Assembly: GCF_001942625.1 (NCBI RefSeq) | Contig: NZ_MLCL01000029.1 | Span: 186,001-250,000 of the forward strand | Direction of reading: 5' to 3' | Source of the DNA: Mycobacterium syngnathidarum | GTDB taxonomy: Bacteria; Actinomycetota; Actinomycetes; Mycobacteriales; Mycobacteriaceae | Length of the DNA: 64,000 bases | Program-made: the position numbers and the translations under genes | Notes under the pieces: model-generated | The model's input: the letters and a program-made list of their open reading frames with translations, nothing else | Database searches by the model: none | Told to the model about the DNA's origin: nothing | Shown: positions 1 to 8,245 of the stretch, piece by piece | Numbering within the stretch: the first letter of the stretch is position 1 | Layout of the letters: each line of letters begins with the position of its first letter

Positions 1-272
1 TCGAGGCAGCCGAGTGCCGCGACGGTCTGTTCGACCGCGGACGCCACCTGTGCCGGGACGGCGGCGTCGGCCTGGATGGCCACGACCTTCGCGCCCGTTG
101 CGCTCACCTCGGCCACCAGCTTGTCGGCCTCGGCGGCCGAGGCTCCGTAGGTGAATGCCACGGCGGCGCCGTCGGCGGCGAGTCGCCGCACGATGTCTGC
201 GCCGATGCCGCGGGACCCGCCGGTCACCAGGGCCCGGCGTCCGGTCAGGGGCGCTTCGATCACTGCAGTCAT
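1..272 (-). CDS. SDR family oxidoreductase (N-terminal part, runs off the left edge)
   Basis: The first 90 or so residues of a short-chain dehydrogenase/reductase, an NAD(P)-dependent carbonyl/alcohol oxidoreductase. The Rossmann motif TGGSRGIG is at about residues 17-24, followed by a cofactor-selecting FTYGAS stretch. The ATG at 272 is used. The visible part is nearly the same, at protein and DNA level, as the N-terminus of the SDR at 924-1670, so the two look like copies on either side of the TetR gene. It is divergent from that TetR gene and probably under its control. The C-terminus and catalytic YxxxK lie outside the window. Substrate unknown. Confidence 0.85.
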   Translation of the reverse strand, partial: MTAVIEAPLTGRRALVTGGSRGIGADIVRRLAADGAAVAFTYGASAAEADKLVAEVSATGAKVVAIQADAAVPAQVASAVEQTVAALGCL

Positions 273-298
273 GTGGGTTGTCCCCCCGGCTGTATTGC

Positions 299-312
299 GA
301 ACCAATCGGTTC
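299..312. promoter_or_regulatory. Palindromic operator candidate between SDR and TetR genes
   Basis: GAACCAATCGGTTC has arms GAACC/GGTTC around a four-base centre. It lies midway between the divergent SDR start (272) and TetR start (386), where a TetR-family autoregulatory operator is expected. A TAAAGT hexamer at 313-318 is a possible -10 box for the TetR gene. The link to this TetR protein is inferred from position. Confidence 0.5.
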
Positions 313-385
313 TAAAGTATGCTCAGGTCAAGCCGATTGTCGAGAGGAACATTTCCGGTGTGACCGGGAACACGAAAGGTGAGTC

Positions 386-934
386 ATGGCGGTAGGGCGA
401 CCCCGGGAGTTCGACTCCGATCAGGTCGAGGACATCGCGATGAAGCTGTTCTGGGATCGTGGCTTCGACGGCGTGTCGATCAGCGATCTGACCGCTGCCA
501 CAGGCGTGAACCGGCGGGGCATTTACGCCGAGTTCGCCTCCAAGGAGGGGCTCTTCGAACGAGCCAAGCAGCGCTATATCGCCGGCCCGGGTGGCTATAT
601 GGCCGAGGCGCTCACCCGGCCGACCGCCCGTGAAGTCGCCGAGGCGATGGTGCACGGCGCCGCGGACGCGACCTCTGGAGATCCGCATGGCTGCCTGCTG
701 GTCGGAAATGCCGCCGGGCTGGCCGAGTTTCGTGACGCGGCCGTGCGTGAACTGGCGCATCGGTTCGATGAGGCGGTGACAGCGGGCGAGCTGACCGACG
801 TGGACACATCGATGCTCGCCCGCTGGATCGCCGCCGTCTGCCAAGGGATCTCGATTCAGGCCAGAAGTGGGGCAACCCGGAAGGAGCTGCACGCGGTCGC
901 CGACCTGGCATTGGCGGGTTGGCCTATGCTGTGA
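386..934 (+). CDS. TetR/AcrR family transcriptional regulator
   Basis: A 182-residue one-component repressor. The N-terminal DNA-binding domain is typical (FDSDQVEDIAMKLFWDRGF, then ISDLTAATGVNRRGIYAEF, about residues 8-50). The C-terminal ligand/dimer domain resembles the AcrR-type group that controls redox or efflux genes. The start is the ATG at 386, preceded by GAAAGGTGA. It is divergent from the SDR at the left edge and convergent with the SDR at 924-1670, overlapping that gene's 3' end by 11 bp. It probably represses one or both SDR genes and itself through the palindrome at 299-312. The ligand is unknown. Confidence 0.88.
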   Translation: MAVGRPREFDSDQVEDIAMKLFWDRGFDGVSISDLTAATGVNRRGIYAEFASKEGLFERAKQRYIAGPGGYMAEALTRPTAREVAEAMVHGAADATSGDPHGCLLVGNAAGLAEFRDAAVRELAHRFDEAVTAGELTDVDTSMLARWIAAVCQGISIQARSGATRKELHAVADLALAGWPML

Positions 935-1670
935 ACCCGCCGTCCACGTTCCAATTCGCGCCGGTGACATAGCCGGACTCCGGACCGGCCAGGAAGCTCA
1001 CCACCGCGGCGATGTCGCCGGTGTGCCCGTACCGGCCCAGCGCGGTGGTTTGCCGTACGACAGAGGCGAATTCACCTTCGTCAGGGTTCAGATCGGTCGC
1101 GATCGGGCCCGGTTGCACGTTGTTCACGGTGATACCTCGGGGTCCGAGATCGCGGGCCAGGGCGCGCGTCAGAGAAGAGACCGCACCCTTGGTCATGGCG
1201 TACACGGCCGTGCCGCCGGTCGGCACCCGATCGGCGTTGATGCTGCCGATGTTGATGATCCGTGATCCCTCGCCGAGGTGGCTCACCGCGGCACGGATGG
1301 CCGAGTACACCCCGCCGATGTTGATGGCGACCAGGCGATCGAACTGATCCTGCGGAAACTCCTCAATCGGCGCCATGAACGCCGTTCCGGCATTGTTGAC
1401 CAACACGTCCAGACCCCCGAGATCTCCGACCGCCTGCTCGACGGCGTTGGTCACCTGTACCGGGTCGGCGCTGTCGGCCTGAATCGCCACGACCTTCGCC
1501 CCGTCGGCAGTCAGCTCGGCCACCAGCTTGTCGGCCTCGACGGCAGAAGCGCCGTAGGTGAACGCCACCGCGGCGCCATCGGCTGCCAGTCGTCGCACGA
1601 TGCCCGCGCCGATCCCGCGGGACCCGCCCGTCACCAGTGCGCGGCGTCCGGTCAGAGTTGCTGTTGTCAT
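924..1670 (-). CDS. SDR family oxidoreductase
   Basis: A complete 248-residue classical SDR. It has TGGSRGIG (about residues 14-21), NNAG (about 91-94), a catalytic YAMTK motif (about 155-159) and the usual C-terminal GANWNVDGG. It probably reduces a keto group or oxidises an alcohol with NADP(H) in the cytosol; the substrate cannot be read from sequence. It is a close paralogue of the partial SDR at 1-272, and the pair looks like a recent local duplication around the TetR gene. Its 3' end overlaps the TetR gene by 11 bp. Confidence 0.88.
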   Translation of the reverse strand: MTTATLTGRRALVTGGSRGIGAGIVRRLAADGAAVAFTYGASAVEADKLVAELTADGAKVVAIQADSADPVQVTNAVEQAVGDLGGLDVLVNNAGTAFMAPIEEFPQDQFDRLVAINIGGVYSAIRAAVSHLGEGSRIINIGSINADRVPTGGTAVYAMTKGAVSSLTRALARDLGPRGITVNNVQPGPIATDLNPDEGEFASVVRQTTALGRYGHTGDIAAVVSFLAGPESGYVTGANWNVDGGFTA

Positions 1671-1750
1671 GATGTCGGCCCTCCGCGGGTAGTTCGACGA
1701 AAGCGAATGATGTTGAGGTCAAAGCTGATCGCGCGAGGATGATTCACGAT

Positions 1751-1771
1751 GTGACCGGTATCACCTATGGT
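1751..1771 (+). promoter_or_regulatory. Leaderless promoter with GTGA-N6-TCAC inverted repeat
   Basis: The hexamer TATGGT (1766-1771) fits the mycobacterial TANNNT -10 box and lies six bases before an in-frame GTG at 1778, the geometry of a leaderless transcript. An inverted repeat GTGA-N6-TCAC (1751-1764) overlaps the region just upstream and could bind a repressor. No Shine-Dalgarno sequence is seen. Confidence 0.4.
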
Positions 1772-1777
1772 GTGGGC

Positions 1778-2851
1778 GTGAAGAAACGCGTCGTGGTGTG
1801 GGGCACCGGTTTCGTCGGGCAGATGGTGATCGCCGAGATCGTCAAACACCCGTTGTTCGAACTTGTCGGTGTCGGTGTCAGCAATCCGGAGAAGGTGGGC
1901 CGCGACGTCGGCGAGATCTGCGGCCTCGGGGCGGCCCTGGGAGTCCGGGCCACCGACGACATCGACGCGCTCATCGCACTGAAGCCTGACGCGCTGGTGC
2001 ACTACGGGCCGACCGCCGCCCATGCCGACGCCAACATCGATGTGATCACCCGGTTCCTGCGGGCCGGCATCGATGTCTGCTCCACCGCCATGACGCCGTG
2101 GGTGTGGCCCAAGATGCACCTGAACCCGCCGGCCTGGATCGAGCCGATCACCGAGGCCTGTGAGGCGGGCCGGGCGTCGTGTTTCACCACCGGGATCGAC
2201 CCCGGCTTCGCCAACGATCTCTTCCCGATGACCTTGATGGGCCTGTGCTCGGAGATCCGCCGGGTGCGCGCCTCGGAACTGCTCGACTACACGAACTACA
2301 CCGGCGACTACGAGTTCGAGATGGGCATCGGCAAACCACCCGAGCACCGGGCTCTGCTCGAAACCCCGGACATCCTCATCTTCGCCTGGGGCGCAACGGT
2401 TCCGATGATCGCGCATGCGGCCGGCATCGAGCTCGACGAGATCACCACCACGTGGGACAAGTGGATCACGCCCGAGGAGCGCAAATCGGCCAAGGGGATC
2501 ATCGATGCCGGCAACGTCGCCGCGGTGCGCTTCACGATCAACGGCGTCTACCGCGGCGAAACCCGGATCCAGCTCGAGCACGTCAACCGGATCGGCCTGG
2601 ACGCCGCACCGGACTGGCCGTCCGGAACCGACAACGACGTCTACCGCGTCGACATCGAGGGCACTCCGAGCATCTCGCAGGAAACGGCGTTCCGGTTCAC
2701 CGACGGCTCGGGCCGCGATGCCGCCGCCGCGGGCTGCCTGGCCACCGGACTGCGGGCGCTCAACGCCGTGCCCGCTGTCAATGAACATTTGCCCGGGTGG
2801 GTCACGCCACTGGATCTACCACTGATTCCAGGCTTCGGCACCATTCGCTAA
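1778..2851 (+). CDS. Dihydrodipicolinate reductase-like NAD(P)-dependent oxidoreductase
   Basis: About 357 residues. It opens with a Rossmann fold (VVVWGTGFVGQMVIAEI) of the DapB N-terminal type found in the mycobacterial amine/diaminopentanoate dehydrogenase-like family. The family is poorly characterised; it is expected to reduce or oxidise a small C=N or C=O substrate with NAD(P)H, and a lysine-biosynthesis role is unlikely. The start is set at GTG 1778, where homology begins and a leaderless promoter fits; an ATG at 1739 would add 13 residues. The gene is divergent from the SDR at 924-1670 and stands alone. Confidence 0.72.
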   Translation: MKKRVVVWGTGFVGQMVIAEIVKHPLFELVGVGVSNPEKVGRDVGEICGLGAALGVRATDDIDALIALKPDALVHYGPTAAHADANIDVITRFLRAGIDVCSTAMTPWVWPKMHLNPPAWIEPITEACEAGRASCFTTGIDPGFANDLFPMTLMGLCSEIRRVRASELLDYTNYTGDYEFEMGIGKPPEHRALLETPDILIFAWGATVPMIAHAAGIELDEITTTWDKWITPEERKSAKGIIDAGNVAAVRFTINGVYRGETRIQLEHVNRIGLDAAPDWPSGTDNDVYRVDIEGTPSISQETAFRFTDGSGRDAAAAGCLATGLRALNAVPAVNEHLPGWVTPLDLPLIPGFGTIR

Positions 2852-2914
2852 GTAACGCCAGCCGCGTCAATCGAGATGGATTACCGGATAGGGTTCCTCT
2901 CGAAATGGGGTGAG

Positions 2915-4735
2915 ATGGCTGACGGGATCGGGTTGTCGATTGGATCGACGAACCTCACAGCGGTAGTGGTAGACCGCGCCGCGTTGACGCGGTCGCCGGT
3001 GCTGACGCTCTTCCCTCATCGGGCTCCGGAAGTGGGGGTACCCAGCGAAAACCCCAACCTGAACGAACGCGGTCTGATCCTCACCGACTTCGTCGAACGG
3101 GTCGGGGACCCGGTCGGCATGCTGGCACCCGACGGTTCGTCGCACCGGGGAGAGACGGTGCTGGCCGATGCCCTGGCGGCGCTGCTGCGCACGCTGACCG
3201 GGGGACGTCCGCCGGCCGATCCGATCGCCATCACCCATCCCGCGCATTGGCGGCCCAATCAGATCGCGGCGCTGCGCAACGAACTGGCCGCCGTCGGAGA
3301 CTTCGGTGACCCGGTGCTGGCCCCTGACGCGAAGGCGGCGCTGGTCGCGCTGCAGGACAACCCGGGGGTGCCGACGCGCGGTGTGATCGCGGTGTGCGAC
3401 TTCGGGGGCAGCGGCACCAGCATCACGCTGGCCGATGCGGACAACGGGTACCGGTCGATCGCGCCGACGATTCGGCACCCCGACCTGTCCGGCGACCTGA
3501 TCGACCAAGGTCTGCTCACTCACGTGGTGAACGATCTGTCCGCGGCCGGAACGATCGACCTGGCCAGTACTTCGGCCATCGGCTCGCTGGGGCGGCTGCG
3601 CTCCGAGTGCCGGCGCGCCAAGGAGCGCCTGTCCACCGAGTCCGTCACGACACTGGTCGCCGAACTGCCCGGGCATCGCAGCGAAGTGCGGTTGAACCGC
3701 AACGAGCTCGATGACGTGGTCGACGGACCGCTGCGGGAGTTCATGTCGGTGCTGCACGGCGCGGTAGAACGTGCCGGGTTGCGCCCCGGTGAGCTCGTGG
3801 CGGTGGCGACCACCGGCGGCGGCGCCAGGATCCCGGCGATCACCACGACGCTGTCCGAACATCTGCGCCTGCCGGTGATCACCGCGCCGCAGCCGGAGCT
3901 GACCCCGGCCATCGGCGGTGGCCTGACCGCAGTGCGCGGCACCGCCGAGGAGGGCATGACCGCCATGGCGCCGGCCTCGGCGGCGGCACCGCCGACCGCG
4001 GCTGCGACCTTGCTGGCACCCGAGCCGCCCCCGGCGGCCCAGGCGTTGGCCTGGTCCGACGCGCAGGACGTCCCCGGTGTCGCGCCGGTCGACGACTACC
4101 GGGCCGAGGCGTACGGCGACGACTACGGGACCGATTTCGACACCGGTCTCGAACCAGCCGGCGGACGCACCGCGGCGCGCCCCCAACTCGAGTTCGGTGA
4201 GCGTGAGTTGACCGAGCGCGACGAGATCGCGGCGCGGCCCTGGTATCGGCGGCCGCCGGTGATCCTCGGTGCCGGCGCCGCGGTAGTCCTTGTGGCCGTC
4301 GTGGCGGCGCTGGTGGCCATCACCGGCGGTGACGAGCCCACCCGCCCGGCGTCCACCTCCAAGGCTGTTCCGTCGACGACGGCGGCCCCGGATGAAAACC
4401 CCCCTGCCGCGCCGGTCGACGAGCCCGCGCCCGTCGACGCACCGCAGACCGTCACACAGAAGGCTCCCGCCCGCACCGTGACACAGACAGTGGAACAACC
4501 CGCCCCGCAGGCTCCGCCTGTGACGGAGAACCCACCTCCCGCACAGACGCCGACCCCGACGACCGAGGCGCCGCCTCCGACGACGACGGAAGCTCCGCCG
4601 ACCACCACCCAGGCACCGACCACCACCCAGGCACCGACGACGACGCAGGCACCGTGGAGTCCCACCGCGCCGTATCCGACGGTCCCGGGCCTGCCCTGGG
4701 TTCCCGCGCCCGGCGGCGCTCAGACCGGGGGCTGA
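2915..4735 (+). CDS. Membrane-anchored Hsp70 family protein with Pro/Thr-rich tail
   Basis: About 606 residues. The N-terminal 350 or so form an actin/Hsp70-type ATPase fold: a phosphate-1 motif (GLSIGSTNLTAVVVD), a phosphate-2 motif (CDFGGSGTS) and an adenosine motif (TTGGGARIP). There is no recognisable substrate-binding domain. Instead an acidic linker is followed by one transmembrane segment near residues 450-470 (ILGAGAAVVLVAVVAALVA) and a long Pro/Thr tail containing TTTQAP repeats, predicted outside the membrane. The start is ATG 2915 behind GGGGTGAG. It probably senses or scaffolds at the envelope; it is not a classical DnaK chaperone. Function unknown. Confidence 0.78.
   Translation: MADGIGLSIGSTNLTAVVVDRAALTRSPVLTLFPHRAPEVGVPSENPNLNERGLILTDFVERVGDPVGMLAPDGSSHRGETVLADALAALLRTLTGGRPPADPIAITHPAHWRPNQIAALRNELAAVGDFGDPVLAPDAKAALVALQDNPGVPTRGVIAVCDFGGSGTSITLADADNGYRSIAPTIRHPDLSGDLIDQGLLTHVVNDLSAAGTIDLASTSAIGSLGRLRSECRRAKERLSTESVTTLVAELPGHRSEVRLNRNELDDVVDGPLREFMSVLHGAVERAGLRPGELVAVATTGGGARIPAITTTLSEHLRLPVITAPQPELTPAIGGGLTAVRGTAEEGMTAMAPASAAAPPTAAATLLAPEPPPAAQALAWSDAQDVPGVAPVDDYRAEAYGDDYGTDFDTGLEPAGGRTAARPQLEFGERELTERDEIAARPWYRRPPVILGAGAAVVLVAVVAALVAITGGDEPTRPASTSKAVPSTTAAPDENPPAAPVDEPAPVDAPQTVTQKAPARTVTQTVEQPAPQAPPVTENPPPAQTPTPTTEAPPPTTTEAPPTTTQAPTTTQAPTTTQAPWSPTAPYPTVPGLPWVPAPGGAQTGG
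4598..4651 (+). repeat. 18-bp tandem repeats coding TTTQAP units
   Basis: Three consecutive 18-bp units (4598-4615, 4616-4633, 4634-4651). The first two are identical; the third keeps the protein sequence with different codons. They encode the Pro/Thr-rich tail of the Hsp70-like protein. Such a tract could vary in copy number between strains. Confidence 0.75.
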
Positions 4736-4760
4736 AGCTCAGCGCGGTTCATGCCGGCGA

Positions 4761-5399
4761 TCATCGGAAAGAACCCAGCGCCTCGGTGACATCGGGGGAG
4801 TAGACAATCGCGGGATCGAGGTCGGCTGCGGTACGGAGCGTGGCGACCAGGGCTGCGGCGGCGAATTCGACCAACGCGTCGACGTCGATGTCGTGGTGGG
4901 TGATGCGGTCGATCATCATCTCGTCGAGGTAACCGACCCAGCCGTGCATGGCGGTCCGCAGTGCCGGAGCGACAGGCTCAACGATGCCCAGCGCCAACAG
5001 GATCCGTGATGCACCCATCCAGCGGAGTCGCTCGATCGCGGCCTGGTGTTCGGGGTCGGCCCCCAATGCGCCACGCAGCAGCGCGACGAAACTGTCCGAG
5101 TACGAATCGATGTAGGCGATGTGGCTGCGCAACGCATGGCGCAGCTGGTCGATGAGCGAGGCATCGGCGGGGGGAGCAGAGAGTTGCGCAGCCGCGATCT
5201 CCACCGCGATCTCGTTCATCACGGCCAGATACAACCCGCGCTTGTTGCCGAAGTGATGGGCGATCAACCCGTAGGCCACGCCGGCATTCTTCGCGATCTC
5301 CGAGGTGGTGACCTGGTCGTAGGGCCGGCTCGCGAAGAGCTTTCGGGCCGCGTCGATGATCAGTTGACGCCGGTCGGCGACGGCCGGTTTAGCTGGCAT
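4761..5399 (-). CDS. TetR family transcriptional regulator
   Basis: 212 residues. The helix-turn-helix is clear at about residues 10-60 (RRQLIIDAARKLFASRPYD, then TSEIAKNAGVAYGLIAHHF). The C-terminal half is a ligand domain. It is the last gene of a five-gene minus-strand operon: its ATG overlaps the stop of the FAH-family gene as ATGA, so it is translationally coupled to the enzymes it probably controls. The palindrome at 8211-8227 in the operon's divergent promoter region is the most likely operator. The inducer is probably a substrate or intermediate of the encoded pathway. Confidence 0.88.
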   Translation of the reverse strand: MPAKPAVADRRQLIIDAARKLFASRPYDQVTTSEIAKNAGVAYGLIAHHFGNKRGLYLAVMNEIAVEIAAAQLSAPPADASLIDQLRHALRSHIAYIDSYSDSFVALLRGALGADPEHQAAIERLRWMGASRILLALGIVEPVAPALRTAMHGWVGYLDEMMIDRITHHDIDVDALVEFAAAALVATLRTAADLDPAIVYSPDVTEALGSFR

Positions 5400-6301
5400 C
5401 AGCCCAGGCTAACGGGATTGCTCAAGGTCCCGATGCCATCGACCTCGATGCGCACCGTGTCGCCGGGCCGGAGGAACCGGCCGACAGGCCAGCCGGTGCC
5501 AGCGAACGTTCCGCACGCCACCACGTCGCCGGGCCTCAGCGCACAGAACCGGCTGAGCCGGCTGACCACCTGCGCGGGGGACAGGATCAGATCGTTGATG
5601 CTGCCGCGCTGACGCAGCTTGCCGTTGAGGAACGTGCGCAACTCGGCGGTGCTCACGTCGAGCTCGTCAGCGGTCACCAGCCATGGTCCCAGCGGGCCGT
5701 GGCTGGGGTGACTTTTTGCCAGTGCTGTCGCAGTGGGATTGTCGGTCTGCCAATCGCGGATCGAAACATCGTTGGTGATCAGGTAACCCGCGATCGCCGC
5801 GCGGGCGGCGACCTCGTCCGCGTCGTGGATACCGGTGCCGATGATGACCGCGAGCTCACCTTCGAAATCGACCTGTTTGGCGTCGTGCGGCAGCAGGATC
5901 GGAGCGCCGGGCCCGACGATTGACGAGGGTGCCTTGGCGAAGAAGAACGGATACCGGGGCCGTGGATGGGCCAGCAGATAGCCCGCGGCGATCCGGACGA
6001 GCCGTGGTTCGCGCAACAACCAACGGACGTTGACGTCCTTGCGGTGATCGGGCGCGTTGAGCCCGATGGCCATGAACAACGACGGCGTCGGAACCGGTGC
6101 GTGCAGCACGGCGGACTCGATCGGGTGTCGGGGTGCGTGGGGCAGCAGTGATGCCGCCGCGGTCGTCCAGTCGGAACGCTGCAACAGACTCAGCATCGAG
6201 TTGGGCCCGCCGTCACACGCACTCAGGTCGGCGATCTCGTCGCCGACGACGGCACCCGCACGAGTCTCAGCGGATCCCAGCGAGAAGGTGGCTAGTCGCA
6301 T
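5399..6301 (-). CDS. Fumarylacetoacetate hydrolase family protein
   Basis: About 300 residues with the FAH catalytic core. FEGELAVIIG and the later GPLGPWLV carry the metal-binding and catalytic region typical of FAH, 2-oxopent-4-enoate hydratase and acylpyruvase enzymes. These cleave or hydrate C-C bonds in ring-fission products of aromatic or steroid degradation. The start is ATG 6301, giving MRLATFSLGS. It lies 11 bp after the VOC dioxygenase-like gene and overlaps the TetR gene by ATGA. The neighbourhood supports a role after ring cleavage; the exact substrate is unknown. Confidence 0.85.
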   Translation of the reverse strand: MRLATFSLGSAETRAGAVVGDEIADLSACDGGPNSMLSLLQRSDWTTAAASLLPHAPRHPIESAVLHAPVPTPSLFMAIGLNAPDHRKDVNVRWLLREPRLVRIAAGYLLAHPRPRYPFFFAKAPSSIVGPGAPILLPHDAKQVDFEGELAVIIGTGIHDADEVAARAAIAGYLITNDVSIRDWQTDNPTATALAKSHPSHGPLGPWLVTADELDVSTAELRTFLNGKLRQRGSINDLILSPAQVVSRLSRFCALRPGDVVACGTFAGTGWPVGRFLRPGDTVRIEVDGIGTLSNPVSLG

Positions 6302-6312
6302 TTCGCGTGCTC

Positions 6313-6963
6313 CTACAGTGTTTTCCAGCGCAGTGTGCGCAATCCGGCACGGGCGCGTCGGCCCTCGGGCGGCGCCGACCCTCTCCGGGTGAGCCCAGGC
6401 GCCCCGGCAGTCACCAGCCGTTGCAGCACATCGGGATCGAACTCGACGCCGATCGGGTTGGTATCGAACTCGCCTCCAGCGAGCCAATCCAGAAGTTCCT
6501 GATTCGTGGTGAAGTTGTCGACCTGCAACTCGATCCGGTTGCCGTCCGGGTCCTCGTAGTACATCGAGGTGGTGGGTCCATGGTTGATGCACCACACCGG
6601 CGTGATGCCGGCGTCGGCGAGCCGCCGATAGGTAGACAGCAGCGCGGACAGGTCGGCGAAGGTGAACGCGACGTGATCGACACCGTAGACCTTGCGGTGA
6701 AGCTTCCAGACCCGACCTGGAAACCGAAGCAGCCGAGGCACTTTGATCAAGGCGATGCGGTGATGCTCGTGGTCGTAGGTGAGGAACGTGATCCGCTCGT
6801 CATCGAACACCACGAGCGCATCCAACACGAGGCGGTACCAGTCCGACATCTCGGCTGCGCGGGGCGTCTTGAACACGATGTGGGCCAGCTTGTCCGGTGC
6901 GCCGGGCCGCGGCGGCCGGTCCAGATCGGTGGCGTTCACGCGCACCCTAGGGTGGCTGTTCAT
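6313..6963 (-). CDS. VOC family protein, extradiol dioxygenase-like
   Basis: 216 residues of the vicinal-oxygen-chelate fold. A 2-His-1-carboxylate set can be placed at His28 (LAHIVFKT), His97 (VDHVAFTF) and Glu145 (DGNRIELQV), as in type I extradiol ring-cleaving dioxygenases and their relatives. It probably binds Fe(II) or another divalent metal and opens or isomerises a diol substrate. Its ATG overlaps the stop of the upstream small membrane-protein gene, and the FAH-family gene follows 11 bp later, matching a ring-cleavage then hydrolysis order. Dioxygenase activity is inferred. Confidence 0.8.
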   Translation of the reverse strand: MNSHPRVRVNATDLDRPPRPGAPDKLAHIVFKTPRAAEMSDWYRLVLDALVVFDDERITFLTYDHEHHRIALIKVPRLLRFPGRVWKLHRKVYGVDHVAFTFADLSALLSTYRRLADAGITPVWCINHGPTTSMYYEDPDGNRIELQVDNFTTNQELLDWLAGGEFDTNPIGVEFDPDVLQRLVTAGAPGLTRRGSAPPEGRRARAGLRTLRWKTL

Positions 6964-7337
6964 CGGTCGAACTGCCGGGCCAGCACCAGGCCGCCGAGCC
7001 CCAAGGCCAGATCGCTGGTGAGTATCAGCGCCGACAGCGGGCCACCCCGTTGCCCGCGCAGCGTAGCGACCGCGCGCACCGCCGCCATCAGCAGACCGCT
7101 GATGGCGGCGCTACGGATGAAGGCGGCATCCCGGTCTCCGCGGGAGATCCGGTACAGCCCGTAGGCGAATCCGGCGTTGACCGTGCCGGTTTCGCGGCGA
7201 AACCACGGATCTGCGCTCAGGCCCAGTCGGCCCTCCAGCGACGCGGGTACCGCGAAATGGGCGACCAGTGCCACCAGCACGTGGACGAGCCCCAGTGTGG
7301 TGCCGATACGGATCTGGCGATCGCTGAGGTGGATCAT
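6960..7337 (-). CDS. Small membrane protein, paralogue of the protein at 8246-8617
   Basis: 125 residues, unnamed family. There are about three to four hydrophobic segments, the first around residues 13-32 (TLGLVHVLVALVAHFAV). The motif WFRRETGTVNAGFAYG near residues 45-60 is also present, as WYQREIGAFNAGLGYG, in the protein across the divergent promoter. The start ATG 7337 overlaps the SDR stop, and its own stop overlaps the VOC start, so it is firmly inside the operon. It may help substrate uptake or anchor enzymes. No function can be assigned. Confidence 0.75.
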   Translation of the reverse strand: MIHLSDRQIRIGTTLGLVHVLVALVAHFAVPASLEGRLGLSADPWFRRETGTVNAGFAYGLYRISRGDRDAAFIRSAAISGLLMAAVRAVATLRGQRGGPLSALILTSDLALGLGGLVLARQFDR

Positions 7338-8161
7338 CGGGCCCCCAGTTCCAGCGCGTCGCGGGTGTTGACCCGCCGGCCGCCGACGGCGGCCACGAGC
7401 CGGCCGAACGCCGGGGCTTCGAGCGGGACCAACGAGTAGGCGGGGTAGACGACCCGGGTCGCGCCACGTTGCAGGCCGCGGACAACAGCCGCGGCGGTCG
7501 CTGCCGGTGAAACCGGAGGCAGGGTTCGCGGAGGTGTTGTCTTCCAGGGAAGTTCGTCGAGGTCGCGCAAAGCGGTGTCGGTGGACCCTGGCACCACCTC
7601 GAGTACCCGGATGCCCGTCTCGGCCAGCTCCAACCGCAGCGACCGGGTCGCCTGCGCGAGTGCTGCTTTCGATGCCGCGTAATACCCGAGCAGCGGCAGC
7701 GGAACCGCCTGCACGGTCGAGGTGACATTGACGATCGTGCCGGAGCCTGCGGCGTGCATGGCGGGCAGCAGGGCCGCGGTGAGAGCGAGCGGCGACCACA
7801 GATTGACCTCGAAAACCTCACGGGCAAAGGACGAATCGGCGATCAGTGATTGTGGTCCGGTCAAGTTGGCGCCCGCATTGTTGATGACGACGTCCACACC
7901 TCCGAGGGCCGCGAGTGCCCTGGCGCCGACGCCTGCGGCCGAACCGGGCTCGGTGAGGTCCGTTGCGAGCACGATCGGGCGGGTACCGCCGCTGTGGGCG
8001 ATCTCGTCCGCCAATTTGTTGAGCAAACCCTCTCGCCGGGCCGCGACGACCAGTACGGCGCCCTGACCGGCGAGCGCCAGGGCCATTTGCCTGCCGATTC
8101 CGGTAGAGGCGCCGGTAAGCACGATTCGCTTGCCGGCCAGGTTGATTCGACGTCGTCTCAT
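7334..8161 (-). CDS. SDR family oxidoreductase, first gene of the minus-strand operon
   Basis: 275 residues with TGASTGIG (about 15-22), NNAG (about 93-96) and a YAASK active site (about 161-165). The C-terminal extension has Pro-rich and hydrophobic stretches (YPAYSLVPLEAPAF), as in the SDRs acting on lipid or steroid-like substrates. It begins the coupled series SDR, small membrane protein, VOC, FAH, TetR, and is transcribed away from the ThDP-enzyme gene pair. Substrate unknown. Confidence 0.87.
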   Translation of the reverse strand: MRRRRINLAGKRIVLTGASTGIGRQMALALAGQGAVLVVAARREGLLNKLADEIAHSGGTRPIVLATDLTEPGSAAGVGARALAALGGVDVVINNAGANLTGPQSLIADSSFAREVFEVNLWSPLALTAALLPAMHAAGSGTIVNVTSTVQAVPLPLLGYYAASKAALAQATRSLRLELAETGIRVLEVVPGSTDTALRDLDELPWKTTPPRTLPPVSPAATAAAVVRGLQRGATRVVYPAYSLVPLEAPAFGRLVAAVGGRRVNTRDALELGAR

Positions 8162-8210
8162 GTCTTCCCCCGATTGACTCCAGTTGGTGTTGACGCCTAC
8201 CGTGCCATAC

Positions 8211-8227
8211 TGATTGATAATCAGTCA
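8211..8227. promoter_or_regulatory. Palindromic operator candidate in divergent promoter
   Basis: TGATTGATAATCAGTCA reads nearly the same on both strands (14 of 17 positions). It lies between the SDR start (8161) and the membrane-protein start (8246), in an unusually AT-rich patch. Size and symmetry suit a TetR dimer. The best candidate protein is the TetR at 4761-5399, which would then control both arms of the cluster. This assignment is inferred. Confidence 0.55.
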
Positions 8228-8245
8228 ATAGTAGATCGGGTGGAG

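Noticed and set aside
2867..4498. A long open frame (543 codons) opposite the Hsp70-like gene
   Set aside because: It mirrors codon positions of the plus-strand gene in high-GC DNA, has low-complexity Arg/Gly content and no domain.
4561..4660. The TTTQAP repeat tract as a possible CRISPR or minisatellite
   Set aside because: It is in frame and codes the tail of the Hsp70-like protein; three short units only.
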